From NCBI GenBank assembly GCA_038496675.1, contig CM076652.1:13874948-13938947 (forward strand): a stretch of DNA of 64,000 nt, read 5' to 3'. The notes below the pieces were generated by a model, which was not told where the DNA came from, ran no database searches, and saw nothing but the letters and a program-made list of their open reading frames with translations. The number at the start of each line of letters is the position of its first letter. The stretch's first letter is position 1. Of this stretch, positions 12,956 to 25,328 are shown piece after piece. The stretch is from Rachycentron canadum. Lineage: Eukaryota > Chordata > Actinopteri > Carangiformes > Rachycentridae. Made by a program: the position numbers and the translations under genes.

Positions 12956-15180
12956 ACATCTTAAAACCTGGCAAACTAAATGCCTGGCAGCTGCCTGATT
13001 CCACCACACTTTGAAATGTTCACTTTTATCCAATGACACTACCTACTACTGTCAAAGTGGCGTCCCTGGTTTGCATAAAGTCAAATCATGGTCCCAAGTT
13101 TGACTTTCCATTATACATCGGCATTTGCAAACATCATTCATTTTGTGCTTGCGCTGTCTTTTGTTATCCCAAGTTTCCAAACTGCCTGTCCTGTGTTACT
13201 GATTAAAAAGCGCTACCTGTAGCTTATCAGTAGGTATATGAGCTGCCAACAGGCTTCAGCTCTCTGGACTGATGTTGTCCAGCATCAGGCCTTACACTTA
13301 TTTGCCTTGTGGCAATGACCACTGCAGCAGTGAGCTTCATTAACAGTAATTACTCTGGCTCTGAATTGACTGCCTTCATGACACAAACTGCTGCGCTACT
13401 GGACTGTCAGGTCTGCACTCACAGCAGTGCTTGTATGTCTTCATGTGTGTATGCCAGGCACAGAGGGCAAGATAGATGAGAGGGCATTACAGACAGTAAA
13501 ACATTATCTAATGACTGAAGCAGAAGTAATTTATCCAGTGACCTATTGATTGGATTACACAGCAATATTTTCTGTCTCTGTCTTTTTCCTTCCTTCTCTG
13601 CCTCATTAACTCTCATTAACTGCACTGTCCTCCCAAGGGGAATTAATAACAATAATCTGGAGGAGCGTCCATATCTGCAGCAGCAGTATGTGTGCCAGCA
13701 GATCACGCACACAGACATGTTTGCCCTAACAGCTCTGCCGCCAGGCATCGACAGGGCTGAGTGGCTTGCCAGCAACAGTGAGTAGATCCCATTAAACTGT
13801 TTCCTCCTTCTTTTTCCCCTCATCCTCCCACACAGTCTGCAAAAAGACAGAAACAGGAATATGCACAAGGTTTTGTTTTTGTTTTATTTTTCAGCAGTGG
13901 CATTTTTCAAGCATATAAACCTGTTCTGCAGTGCATTGTCTGAGTTCTGCACTCCCAGCACCTGCCCAACTGCGTGTGGACCTGGCAACATGTAAGTTGT
14001 TGAAAAATATATAATACCTTCTAACTTTCTCCCAATGCAAATAGTTTTATTTGCCAAACTCCATGCACAGACCTTCCAGTGAACAATTGGAGAAATGGTG
14101 TAAATGAAAATTGTAGATATTATTCTGAATAAACCAGAATGTTGTTTCTGCTGCTGAGGGCTTGTAATATAAATGTTTAAGGAGCTAGTGGACATCACAA
14201 AGTCCTCGTGACTTTTTTTGAACTGGCCCTTTAACAAAGATCATTTAATTTATGTACATTTCATATGCAGTACCACTGCTACAAAGCAACAACCTTGATG
14301 AACCTGTGAAAGACAGTGAAGCTGAAAGAAAAATATAACCTGTCTTTATTATATTCTTAAATAATTGTAATCCATGATTGGTGAATGTAATTGTTGACCT
14401 GTAGTCTGACAAAAGACATAAATAAAACAAAACAAACAAAAAAAAATTTGGCAAAAGTCTCCAAGCTTAAATCACGGCTTTCAACCACATTTGGTTGTTC
14501 ATCTGAAATCAACTGATCCAACGATAATATTTATCCTTGTCCTTTCTGATGCCAAATATTCAGGGAGAGAGGGTGTTGTTTTTTGCACTGAGCATGAGAT
14601 TCAAATTTTTTTTTATGTCATACTACTTAGTAGTGGACCAAGTTGTGAAAACTTCTAAAAACTGTAATAAATAAATTTACGATTAAAGTTAGCTAGCTGG
14701 TCTAAATGACTTTGTTTGTATTGTCAGGATTTATGTCTGGACTGACGACCATGGCAGGAAGTTGAAGTGCTCTGCTCCACTTTACTTTGACTATGCAATG
14801 TCATACATTCAGGACCTACTCACCGATGAAGATGTGTTCCCCACGAAAGCAGGTAAATTTTTATTAATATCATCTATGTTGCATTGATTCACATCATACT
14901 CCAGTCTCGGTCTTAAGTTGTTATCTCTTCCATTTCTCCAGGTTCAGTGTTTCCAACAGGTTTTGTCTTTCTGGTGCAGAAAGTGTTTTTGCTGTTGTTC
15001 AGGAGCATGGCTCACATTTATTGGTCTCACTACAGCGAAACACTTGCTCTGGGCCTGCATGCACACCTCAACACACTTTTCACACACCTAACACTATTCT
15101 GTCGACTGCATGCGCTGCTGGAGCCTGAAGACACTGAGCCCCTGCAGGACCTAATCACAGCTCTGGGACAGCAAGGCTGA
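11440..15180 (+). CDS. mob2: MOB kinase activator 2-like protein
   Basis: MOB proteins are zinc-binding co-activators of NDR/LATS kinases; MOB2 binds NDR1/2 and competes with MOB1. Exons: 11440-11522, 13638-13777, 13895-13991, 14728-14852, 14942-15180, giving 227 aa (human MOB2 about 237). The MOB fold is recognisable from about residue 55. The zinc ligands are in place: C93 and C98 (EFCTPSTC) and H173 and H178 (MAHIYWSH). DEDVFPTK and ETLALGLHAHLNTL match MOB2 better than MOB1, MOB3 or MOB4. The start at 11440 has a strong context (G at -3 and +4) and is the only frame that stays open across the first junction. The N-terminus MGGCHS suits myristoylation plus palmitoylation. Sequence divergence from mammalian MOB2 suggests a fish paralogue; which one I cannot say. 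Confidence 0.88.
12437..12505. repeat. (GT)n microsatellite, left flank of gap
   Basis: Uninterrupted GT dinucleotides running into a block of Ns. The same repeat resumes at 12900-12953, so the gap is probably a collapsed or unresolved microsatellite. Confidence 0.95.
12506..12899. other. Assembly gap (394 N)
   Basis: A run of N flanked on both sides by (GT)n. The true length is unknown. Confidence 0.99.
12900..12953. repeat. (GT)n microsatellite, right flank of gap
   Basis: A GT dinucleotide tract continuing the repeat to the left of the gap. Confidence 0.95.
13992..14727 (+). other. MOB2-family gene, intron 3
   Basis: AT-rich intron with a GTAAGT donor and a TTGTCAG acceptor. No coding segment is seen. 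Confidence 0.65.
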
Positions 15181-15750
15181 ACCTCAAGAGTAAACACACA
15201 AACATTTTAATTACATTCATTCATTTGTTACTTGGTATAACAGGTTATAAAGCTATAGTGTCTCTCATCCATCTGGGCCAAACGACAGCCTATTTCACAG
15301 TATGAATTTTTTTCAGACAGGAAAAAAAAAAAAAAAATTTGCAATGATTCAGACCAGACAACAGCGTCTGGCTCCTGTTGTATATAGTTGCCATTTGTTA
15401 TTGTGATACTATGTTAAACTGTAATATTGCATGCAAGTGTATTTTGACAAGGTCAAGATCTTAAAAGGTCAGTCATGTCTTCCTCATAGACTTAAAAGTT
15501 TTTTAAAAAAACAGAATTGTCTTCTGTTATAAGGCATCAATATCCTCACAGACAATAGACAGTTACATGTAAGCAAAATGTGCCATAGTTGCATTTTGAA
15601 CATTTATAAAGACCTATATAGCTATATAAAATTGTGTTGACGCAAATCTGATTACATTGTTTTGACTGCATCTGTATTGAATGGCACAGCTTACCTCTGC
15701 ATCTTCATGTGATTCTTCTCGCTGTAATAAACATTTGACAGAATATTCTG
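15181..15750 (+). other. 3'UTR of the MOB2-family gene
   Basis: Runs from the TGA at 15178-15180 to an AATAAA at 15726-15731, with another hexamer just downstream near 15769. It contains a poly-A run near 15322. Confidence 0.6.
15726..15731 (+). terminator. Polyadenylation signal of the MOB2-family gene
   Basis: First canonical AATAAA after the stop codon, about 545 nt downstream of it. Confidence 0.55.
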
Positions 15751-17430
15751 AAAATGGTAGATTTTAAATAATAAAATGCTTTGCAAATGATCTAGAAATT
15801 GATTTGTTTTTAAAAGCAGTATAAAGATTTAGAGATTGGAGGACTGGAGTAAAATTGAGTTTGTCATTTCAATTATTAATTGTATAATCCCTGTTTTTGA
15901 CATGATTATTTTTATCAGTCTCACTTTTCATTTCTTCAGTAACAACCTTCTGTTTTTATCTTAATCCTAAAGGAACCATGAGTACAGTAACATGTCTGCA
16001 GGTATTTGGTGATGACAGCAGCACAGGCATCCTTGCACTGTCAGCTACAATATGCTGCAGTCTCAGTCTTTAGTTTGTTTTGGCTGCAGCATATACAAAA
16101 AGTCTCATTGTCGCTAAAAGAAAAGATTTAAATTCAATGTCTGGGGTTGAAGCCAAAATAAAAGGAAATATACCACTGATTACAATATGAACTACGCTGT
16201 ACACTGCACTGAAACTCCACAAGTTTAACTCTCTTCCTGGCAAACCAACACTAAAGCAAAGTTTCTTTAAGCAAGCTATTATGAATCCCTTCTGGTTACT
16301 CTGACTTTCTGGATTGCTACAATTCAAGGAAAAAAAAAAAAAATAATTCTGTGACCTGCATTTTCCAAGCATCAAATATCAATATGATTTCCATTGCAAA
16401 TAATTATCCCCAAATCTATTCAAATGATACAAGAAAAAGACAATTCTTTTGACTCTACAACTTGTCTGAGAGTTGTAGAGTTTTAAAAAAATAAATAAAA
16501 ACGAATCCAGTAATAGGTGTCTGTATGTCCGTGGGTGAATTGCTGACAAGGACTGCATATAGCTAGTTCAACACTAGTTTCTGTTCACATCCCTCCAAAG
16601 CTTCCAAATGAAAGGATGTGTAGTTTGAAAATTTGGGGGTTCATGTTCCCCTGACATTATATAAATCCCTCAAGTATTGCTGACAAAACAAAATAGGAGT
16701 AGTACTGAGTAATAATCAAGATAAATCCTGGTGCTGCCAGAGGACACTGTTGTATGCAGGAACAGCGATGTGCCTGATAGGAGATACAGACGGCTTTTGT
16801 CTGCTCTAACTAAAGCAAAAATAACCACAGTCAATTTCAGGTGACTCGCAGTTTCGCTGACAGTAGAGCAGCATACATACATTTGTAGCCCATGTTCTGT
16901 AGATATGCTGTAGGTAATAGTTTTCCCCATTCTCTTGTAAATTTGGGTGTTTTTATGCAAATTAGAACATTTTAAACACTACAACAACCAAAATGGATGG
17001 TGTTTTTCTCTGTTCAAAGAGTACTTGACAGACTCCTACGTACTCTGACTTGATTTCAAAAGGAAAAAAAGAATAATTTCTTTCATTGTGGACATGTAAT
17101 CCCATATTTCACCACACAGAGGCACCAATATGCCACCAAACAGTAATGATAGTGACGTTAATACATGGTCAATGATACAATGAAATGTAAAAACGGGGTA
17201 GCTCAGCAAAAAAAAAAAAATTCTAATTCCATCTAATCTGTTAAAGATTAAATGTAAATTAAATATAATGCAATACATGTCTTATGGGCACATAAGACAT
17301 TTCATTAAATGAAATAACAGTTACTATACCTGCAAATGTTGTGTTGTCCACAAAAAGAAATGAAAAAGTCATGTAAAAAACAAATTTGACAGAATGCAAA
17401 AAGAAATCCACTGACAAAATATCAGTAACT
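15751..17430. other. Gene-free AT-rich intergenic sequence
   Basis: I see no splice-bounded coding segment and no recognisable RNA gene on either strand. It contains short poly-A runs, for example near 16330 and 17209. Confidence 0.5.
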
Positions 17431-17960
17431 TTAGCTGCTAAATTGTCTCTTAATTTGATTGATCTACAGAAAAGATAAGTATTTGCGACCACATTGATGA
17501 AATATTATTGATTGATAAATACTTTATTGATGAAATAAAAAAAAATGCTAGCTATATAATCGAATTTTTAATCTAAAGATAAAATGAACTCATTTTACAT
17601 GACATCGTTAGCTAGCAGTTTGATCATCAAGGTTTTCATTAGAATATATGAAAAACTATGAAAAACTAACAGATTTAATATTGATATGAAATTAAAGTGT
17701 GACAGTATCTTTACCTTCCAGCGTTGCCAGCTCAGAAATTATAACACAGGTAAGTTAAAAGAGAGCACCATAAGTCAAGAATCAATGCAATGTGGAAAAA
17801 TGTGAGTAACCTTATCTTAAAAATTGGCATTGATTGTGACATCTTAGTCAAATTTAATATAGTCAAGAACATTAGCTGCTAAGGTTGGCCTCCAACAACC
17901 TATCAAGGAAGAAAAGAAAAAGTGAACATTACCAGTTTAATGTTTGCGAGGAAAAGTGTA

Positions 17961-18010
<50 letters not shown>

Positions 18011-19527
18011 AACCATTAGCTGGTAGTTTGATCAAGGTTGCTAACTAAAATTAAGATGGATACATTTCCTATAAAAATTAAACATTCAGTTACTTTAGCT
18101 GCTAAGGTTGGCCTCCAAAAACCTATCATGGCAGAAGAAAACAGTGAAAGTAACATTAGGTGCTAATTGTTGCCATTACAAATATGTGTAGAATGAAATG
18201 AAAAAAAAATGAGATGGAAAAACTCCATGTAACATTAGCTGCTAAGATTGGCCTCCAACAACCTAACATCAAAGAAGAATAAAAAAGTGAATGTAACATC
18301 AGCTGCCATCACAAATTCAATACTGATGTGAAATTAAAGTGTGACAGTTACTTTAGCTTCCAGCGTTGGCAACTATAAAGTTAACACAAGTAAGGTAAAA
18401 GAAAGCATAATGAATCAGGAAAATGTTAATTAACCTTAGCATTGATTGTGATATCTAGGTCAAATTAAATATATTAAATATTAGCTGCTAAAGGTGGCCA
18501 CCACAAATCTAATGTGTAATGGCAGTTTGATCAAAGTTTTAAATAAAATTTAAGCTAGAAAAACTCCATGTAACATTAGCTGCTAAGGTTTGCCATTAAA
18601 CATACATTTCCTAGTAAAAAGAATAATCTTCAATAATTTTAGCAGACAAAAACCTAATATCAAGGCAGAATAAAATAAGTGAAAGTAAAAGCCAACCTAA
18701 AAAGAATTTAGTAATAAGGTACAATGACAACAATGAATCTAAAGTCAGTGTCATCTAGCATTATTTCAGCGCCAGCCATTCAAACCTGCTCAGGTATCCT
18801 TTTCTCTCAACTGAGAAAGAACCACTGTTTATATTGCCTTTTATTCTCCTGACCAATTAGCCTTGGCAGAGCCTAACTTTACAGAGGGGGTGTAGTCCTA
18901 TGCAATGTAAAAAGATTAATCGACAAATAGCTACTTATATCACTTAGCATCAACTTTGCAAACAGGACCTAAGTTATAGTATGTTACCAAACTGTATAAT
19001 TGCTCCAAATCAGCCAATTACTTTGTAACACAATGTTTGAAATTTATGACTACCACCATAGATATGGTTAAACCCGTGACATCATTGATAACATCAGCAA
19101 GAGCAAAAAAGAGGGAAGTGTTTGGCTGCCACCCTCTTTTTCATGTCCATGGTGAGTATGAAGGGGCTCAGATGAAACCAGTGAACTTAACTAGAACTGT
19201 ACACAAATAACCAAAAATAGTGCTGGGCACTGTAACAAATCAGAGCATTAATCAGAATTAGCATTAGTTGCCAAGTTGTAAAATATGGCTTTTATAAGGA
19301 TAGCATTAGCTGATAAGGCTCTAAGCTTTGGGCATTATCAGGCTAGTATTAGCTGCTAATTGTGGGTAGGGTTAGCTAACCTTTGGATGAGGTTAATATA
19401 AGCCGCTAACTTTTGGATCTCTTTCACTTTCACTCCTGATTTCTGAATATTACAAGGCTAGCCTTGGTTACCAACTCTTAGGCAAAGACTACATTTTGGA
19501 CAGTATATGACTAGGATTAGCTGCTAA
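17431..19527. repeat. Degenerate repeat array built on TTAGCTGCTAA
   Basis: The 11-mer TTAGCTGCTAA (an inverted repeat with a 1-nt centre) occurs exactly at 17431, 17872, 18095, 18235, 18481, 18576, 19349 and 19517, with several one-mismatch copies between. Longer homologous blocks recur: ATTAAAGTGTGACAG at about 17691 and 18333 (offset about 640), each followed by a similar CCAGCGTTG block and about 150 nt of alignable sequence; AAAAACTCCATGTAACATTA at about 18221 and 18561; and AGTTTGATCA blocks at about 17617, 18024 and 18524. This is an old, diverged tandem duplication. I do not recognise the family. Confidence 0.75.
17957..18005. repeat. (TG)n(TA)n microsatellite
   Basis: A short TG tract leading into about 20 TA units, inside the degenerate repeat array. 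Confidence 0.9.
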
Positions 19528-19710
19528 ACTTCCAATGTGTGGACATTATGAGGAACTGTATCTGTAAAATATTCAGCGAACAAAGAGAAAGCTAAATAGC
19601 ATTAATTTAATATCTGTTCATTTAATCACAAGTAAATACAAAATTGAAAATGAAATACGCTAATATGGGACTATCTGTAACAATGTGTGTTGTGTGTGTG
19701 TTTGCCTCAG

Positions 19711-19855
19711 TACTGAGAAACTTGTGGCTGAAGTAGAGAGCTCTGAAGATCCTGTCAACTCTGCCTTTCACAGCCATCTAATAGAGAGGAGGAAAAGTCT
19801 TCAGACCTCTAAGGACTGCAGCCTGAACCTATTTGCTTTAGTTTTACTTCAATAA
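19711..19855 (+). pseudogene. Orphan exon-like open segment, unassigned
   Basis: A CTCAG acceptor at 19706-19710 leads into 47 open codons ending in TAA at 19853-19855. The composition is protein-like: it starts TEKLVAEVESSEDPV and contains SAFHSHLIERRKSLQ. The stop codon lies inside an AATAAA (19851-19856), and GGTGGATG plus a T-run follow, as in a poly(A) site. It looks like a terminal exon. I found no upstream partner exon between the MOB2-family gene and here and do not recognise the protein. It could be an exon relic, the last exon of an undetected small gene, an alternative terminal exon, or chance. Confidence 0.3.
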
Positions 19856-20108
19856 AGGTGGATGTTTTTTTTAATGCTTGATATGCTTGATAACTGTGCA
19901 AGGTATCTATAGTCAGAATGTTTGAAAGCAAAAATATAATGTATGATAGTAAAACCAAACCAATAGATGATAAAATAGGCAACTATTATGTGTTTGCATG
20001 ATTATGGATTTATAAAAGTGATAAAATAACCTGGCATATGGGTAATATGTCACCAAGCAATAGTTTAAATTTTACTCACTAGGTTGGGTCATTTTAACAA
20101 ACCCTACT

Positions 20109-20224
20109 ATCCATCCATCTTCTACACCGCTTATCTGTGAAGGTCACAGGGTGGGGGTAGGGTGGGGGGGCTGGAGCCAATCCCGTCTGACATTGGGTGA
20201 AGGTGTGGTGGACAGGTCGCCAGT
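20109..20224. mobile_element. Fragment of a common teleost dispersed repeat
   Basis: CCATCCATCTTCTACACCGC, then a G-rich stretch, GGAGCCAATCCCGTCTGACA, TTGGGTGAAGGTGTGGTGGA and CAGGTCGCCAGT follow the familiar order of a very abundant fish repeat recalled from many teleost genomes. It is truncated and carries no coding region. The class was not determined. Confidence 0.65.
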
Positions 20225-22250
20225 AAAAACTCACTATTCTGGGTTAAATGGTAAAACCCAGCACATGTTCTGTCCCATGTCCACATGCTAAAAAACACAC
20301 TTGTGCAATATAATTTCCACATCCAAAAACCTGGAGCCGTCAGATTTTATTTTGTTATAAACTGAATTTATTGTTTCTGGACATACTGTGACATTAAAAC
20401 TTACTAAGGTGTAATCATCAGAACAATGGGAAGAAAGGTCAAGATGAAAAGTGGGGTTGTCTAAAGCAGGTGAAAAAAGTGAATTGGCAAGCTGGATTTT
20501 GTTATTAATGCACTTAGGTCGTGAATGTGAACGGCTGCTTCCCTCTGATTACAACCCAAGGTGTTCAGACAAAGATAAGACTGAAACTCAGCCTTTCCAA
20601 TAGGAGCCAAAACATCTTTGCCTGATATGTGATCAGAGGGAGAGGGGATAAGTCTGGACAGTGACACACACACACACACACACACAGAAGCTGCTTCTTA
20701 GGATAAGATAGGTTATGTGTTAATGCACATGTTGGACTGGCTTGAGGCTCACTGTGTTGGAAACTGAGCTTAGATAGTAATACTGCAAACTGCTGAGTCA
20801 CACATACATTTGGCCCTTTAATTAAGACCTGAAGTCAGCTCCACATACAGAGCAGTCTTTAATCCAGTTCAGACTCTGAGCCTCTCATCTGTGTCCTTCA
20901 CAAAAAAGAAAGAAAAAGTTATACAAGGAAAATGAGGAGAACTGTGGCCTGTACCCAGTTGCACAACTAGATACATTTTTCTGAACCTACACATACATAC
21001 ATTTTGATGTGTGATATAAAGCAGGGTTAACCCACAACCCCTGTTATAAGTTTCTATAAGCAGTAAACCAGCAAAGATTTTTTTTTTTTTTTTTATCTTC
21101 TCAAACTGTTTACTTTGACTATTTACAGGCTGTAAGAGGTAAAAGAATTTCAACACAAAAATAATCAAGTCGAAAGATACAAAAAAAGTTACATTTAATT
21201 TTCTTCTTCCTTTACTCATTGATCATGTCATAACTCCTCAGATTAATGTAGTAACTCCTGGGGGGATATGGACCCTCAGGTTGACAACCAGTGGGTTACA
21301 GTTTATACAGTGACATCCCTGTAATCAACATCTCAAAAACACAGGCAACTGTAGCAGCAGAACACACAACCATATCTATTGCTGCTGTCATACCAGGGTC
21401 TCTCTTAATATACTTGATTAAATGGAGCAAGATGGTTAAATGCCATAAAATACTGCACTGTACAAATATGTAAGTATGAATCCACATGAGTCTCCAGAGG
21501 GCCCAATGTTGATCACTCGTGATTTTAGTTTTTATTGATAGTGAATCTCATGCTCCGTTGTAAAGATAAATGTCAATTTTGCAATTAACTTTACAAATGT
21601 CACAGAACATGCTCTGTGCCAGAGGCAGAACTTTAAAAGGGCATGTGGGCTTAAGTCTAGTCTGACAAGGCTTTTACTGAATATATAACTCAACAACATC
21701 TGCAACATCTGAAACCAATCTTCAACCAGTAGCCTCATAGTAAAGTCCTTCTTTCATCTCTTATCAGTAACTTTAACTGTGAGCTAATAATTGATGGATA
21801 GCTGTAAGACCTATAAGTTTCCAATCACTCACACACAATCACATTTCCAGGTCTTGGTAACACCCACAGGTTTTCATTTTGTACCTCAATATTGCAATAG
21901 CACTATTGCTACCATAATCCCTTATTGTGGTCCAAGTTGATTTTGGTTCAGGTTTGGAGGTGTGCTATGCTTTCACTTTTATTTTTCACACATCTCTTTC
22001 AGCACAAACAGTCAATTCAACAAAGCATAGAGCTGCAGGGACCCAGAATAAACAAATGAAATTGGACCAATCTTCACGTAAAATTGTGCAAAGTATAAAA
22101 ACAGCTCTAGGTTACAAATTGCACATTTTTGTCTTTGAATGTGAACCTCACGTGTTACTATTCACTAGTTTGTTTGTGTGGGTCAAGGTCACTGCCACAA
22201 ATAAAAGTTCACTGTGTAATAAAAACTAAAAGGGACAATAAATCTGGGCT
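20225..22250. other. Intergenic sequence upstream of adm2
   Basis: No supportable gene. It holds a short CA tract (about 20664-20685) and a poly-T run near 21079. A CACGTG E-box occurs at 22149-22154, within 350 bp of the adm2 TATA box. Confidence 0.45.
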
Positions 22251-22253
22251 AAA

Positions 22254-22278
22254 AGGTCACCTCTGAGGTCACATGACC
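22254..22278. promoter_or_regulatory. Clustered nuclear-receptor-like half-sites upstream of adm2
   Basis: Two AGGTCA half-sites at 22254-22259 and 22266-22271 form a direct repeat with a 6-nt spacer. The second also forms an inverted pair with TGACC, and the overlap contains TCACATGA, an E-box-like core. They lie about 170-190 bp upstream of the TATA box. Function is inferred from motif content only. Confidence 0.3.
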
Positions 22279-22442
22279 ACCACCCCCAAAACAATACGTT
22301 TGACACATACGTACCCATCTTTACCTCAACGAGACCTGGAGCCCCTGGTGGTGAGTTAGATCGTGCGGTTCATTAGAGGTGAGGTCGTTGAGTAGGACAG
22401 ACAATAAGCCTCCCTCCCTCCCTCCTCCTCCCTCCGGAGGGC

Positions 22443-22450
22443 TTTATAAA
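22443..22450 (+). promoter_or_regulatory. adm2: Probable TATA box of adm2
   Basis: TTTATAAA follows a C/T-rich stretch with CCTCCC repeats (22411-22440). Transcription would start near 22475, giving a 5'UTR of about 330 nt if unspliced. That stretch has a CTT-rich tract (about 22504-22532) and a long T-run (about 22665-22696). Confidence 0.5.
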
Positions 22451-22665
22451 TGAGAAAGCTCCAGTTGCTCCCGAGTCTCTTGAGTTTACACGTCCACTTT
22501 TTTTCTTCTTCTTCTTCTTTTTTTTTTTTTTGGTGGTGGATTTCGTTGTTAAACGCGAGAAGGTCAGTGTGCGGAAGATGCAGGAGACAAGACGGAGGAT
22601 GCTGTCACTGTCTCTCATCTGTACCGGACACTTTACTTGTTAGAACAAACGTGGAAATTTATTGG

Positions 22666-22697
<32 letters not shown>

Positions 22698-22807
22698 AGT
22701 ACATATTTTACATTCATTATTTTTGCATTTCTATTCTATTCTTTTAAAATCATATTTTCATATTTTCCTCTGAGAGCCGCCTGGATAGTCCGCTCCACTG
22801 CGGCGCC

Positions 22808-24260
22808 ATGTGTGTGCTCCTGCCGGCGTGGCTGATCCTGCTGCTCGGCCTCTTGCCTCTGGAGATCCAGTCCCGGGCTCTGACTCTGCAGAGCCTCTCT
22901 CACAGACACAGGTACCACTGCCTCACTCTGTATTCACAATCTGAAGCGACTGTCTATCCCACTGATTCATAAGGTGGAGACTTTTGGAACAAAACTGTAA
23001 TATCTTTTTTATAATTACAATTTAATATAAAGTTATGATGTGGCTTGCTTTATCAAAACTTGAATTAGGGCACCCTTTCTACATTGTAAGAAGGAAAAAC
23101 TCAAACCAAAACATTAAACCCTAATTTAACAACATTTGTGTGATGATATATTTTTGTGCTAAAGTTCGTTTTGGACTTTTTGGGAATTAAACATTTGAAG
23201 ATGTCACCTTGAGCTCCGGGAACTCATAATAGGCATTTGACTCTATATGTTCACACCAAATTATTGAGCGATTAATCAAAAGTTAAACATTAAAGGTTTC
23301 CATCTTGCTCTCTGACAGTCATTAATGTGAGAAAAGGGTCCAACAGCAGGGTGAGGTAATTCCTCTCTGCAGCAGGAGGTGAGACAGAGGTGAGGCTGAT
23401 TTAGTGGGATTTGGGACAAGGACACGTCATGCGCACACCAAGTCATCAGGCAGCAAACACACACACACAAACTCCACAGACAAGTCTGTGCAGCAGGTTG
23501 CGATAATGTGGGATGCAGACCTGAGTACATCTTGTGACAGAGTGCTGCAGGCACAGCAGACCTGTTTTTAAACAAGTGTCACATGCAGACTCGTGCTGTA
23601 TCAGTTTATTTTCCAGTGACCTCTCTCCTCTGGTGAAACAAAACTTTATACTGCATTATAATGTGTTATTATTATGTGTGTGAGAAACAGTCTGGAGGAG
23701 GTGTGACTCTTACATAATAAGGATTTTTCTATTAATATAACACTGTAATCACTTATTACTGTGAATACAGTTAGCCCACAGTGCTAAAGAGAGTATTAGG
23801 TTAACTTTGATATTAGAATAGTGGGGACTAAGGAAGCATCAAGTCAGAAAGAATGTAAAACCATGTAATACTATATATTTATCTCTGCATACATGTTCTG
23901 CAGAGGGCCTATTATTTTCTCAACTTTCAATTTTTGCATTATGGCTTTTTTATTTGATGTATTGGTAATTAATTTTGAAGGAAACCAATAGGTTTTATAA
24001 AGGATTTAATAGCCTGGGGCATTGACTAATGTGGAAAAAGAGAGAGGATCTCAGAGTGATTCATCACTGATGGATGTAGCATAATACTGCCACTGGAACT
24101 TAATAAAACTCCCGGAAAGAAATAAAAGGAGACAAAAAAATTAAAGGATCCTGTAGTAATTTAGAGAAGACACAGAAAAAAGGTACAGAATATAATGAAT
24201 AGACCCAGCAACAAAAACAGTGGGGATTTTTCTTTTCTTTGTGCAAAGTAGTTCTGAGGA

Positions 24261-24330
<70 letters not shown>

Positions 24331-25290
24331 CGTGTGCATGTTTTCAGCTCCTCTGTGAAGTACCTCATGCTGTGCTCTAACTTGGAGGAATGTTGAAGAA
24401 GCTCTGTTTGCTCTCAGGCTCCACAGGTTCACAACCTGGACCATGCAATGCTACACTCAGAGAGAGAGACCGTTCTCCTTCAGACTAAATCTTATAATAT
24501 ATAGCACCTCAGCCCCATAAAAACATAAAACAGCAGAGTAACTTGACAAGAAGCATGTAGAGATTTGCAGTATATACGACTGTGGCAACAGAGAAACTCA
24601 AGTAAACATCAGTGTGTGAACGTCATTGAGAAAGCTCAGTAAATAAAGCTGAACTCACAGTCTATCAATATTGTAAGAAAAACAGCAAGTTCCCTAAGTC
24701 TTCATGACAATGACAGTCAATTAATGCAGCTGATGAAACACATCATATCACATCATAGCGTCCGTCAAGCTTGTATTAGGCAATTTATATGGAAGGGGTT
24801 TCAGTGTCTTTCTTTCAGGTTATTGTTTTGTTTTTACTTGGTTGGTTCTCAAGAGCAAAAGGGAGAGTGAGTATTGGACTTTTATCAGGTGGCTAAAAAC
24901 AACTGAATGCTAATGTATCCATGTATCTGCTGTATATGAATGAAGTCAACTGTGCACCAAGAATCATTATCTTAATATCATCTCGACAGAAAATTGGAAA
25001 TTGTGTTGTGTTTACAGCTTGTTCCTGATGCTCCAAAGTGGGTAAAAAGTTTATGTTTGGGACAGACATTGCTTAGAGTTTAAAAACAATGTTCCATCTT
25101 TCCCAGGCACGTTTCTATTATCACTATCACTATCACTATCTAACAAAGGCATAAAACAAATGCCCCCAAAATGATTGAAAACAGTGAATGCACAAGTAAA
25201 TATCAGCCTTATTATAGGTTATTTACAACTTTTCTCTTTTATATTGAAAACTGAAAATATATTGAAAACAAACCAATTTGTGAAACTTAT

Positions 25291-25328
<38 letters not shown>

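Larger units (their letters stand above)
11523..13637 (+). other. MOB2-family gene, intron 1
   Basis: A 2.1-kb intron containing a large GT microsatellite and an assembly gap. No further coding exon is seen. Confidence 0.7.
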
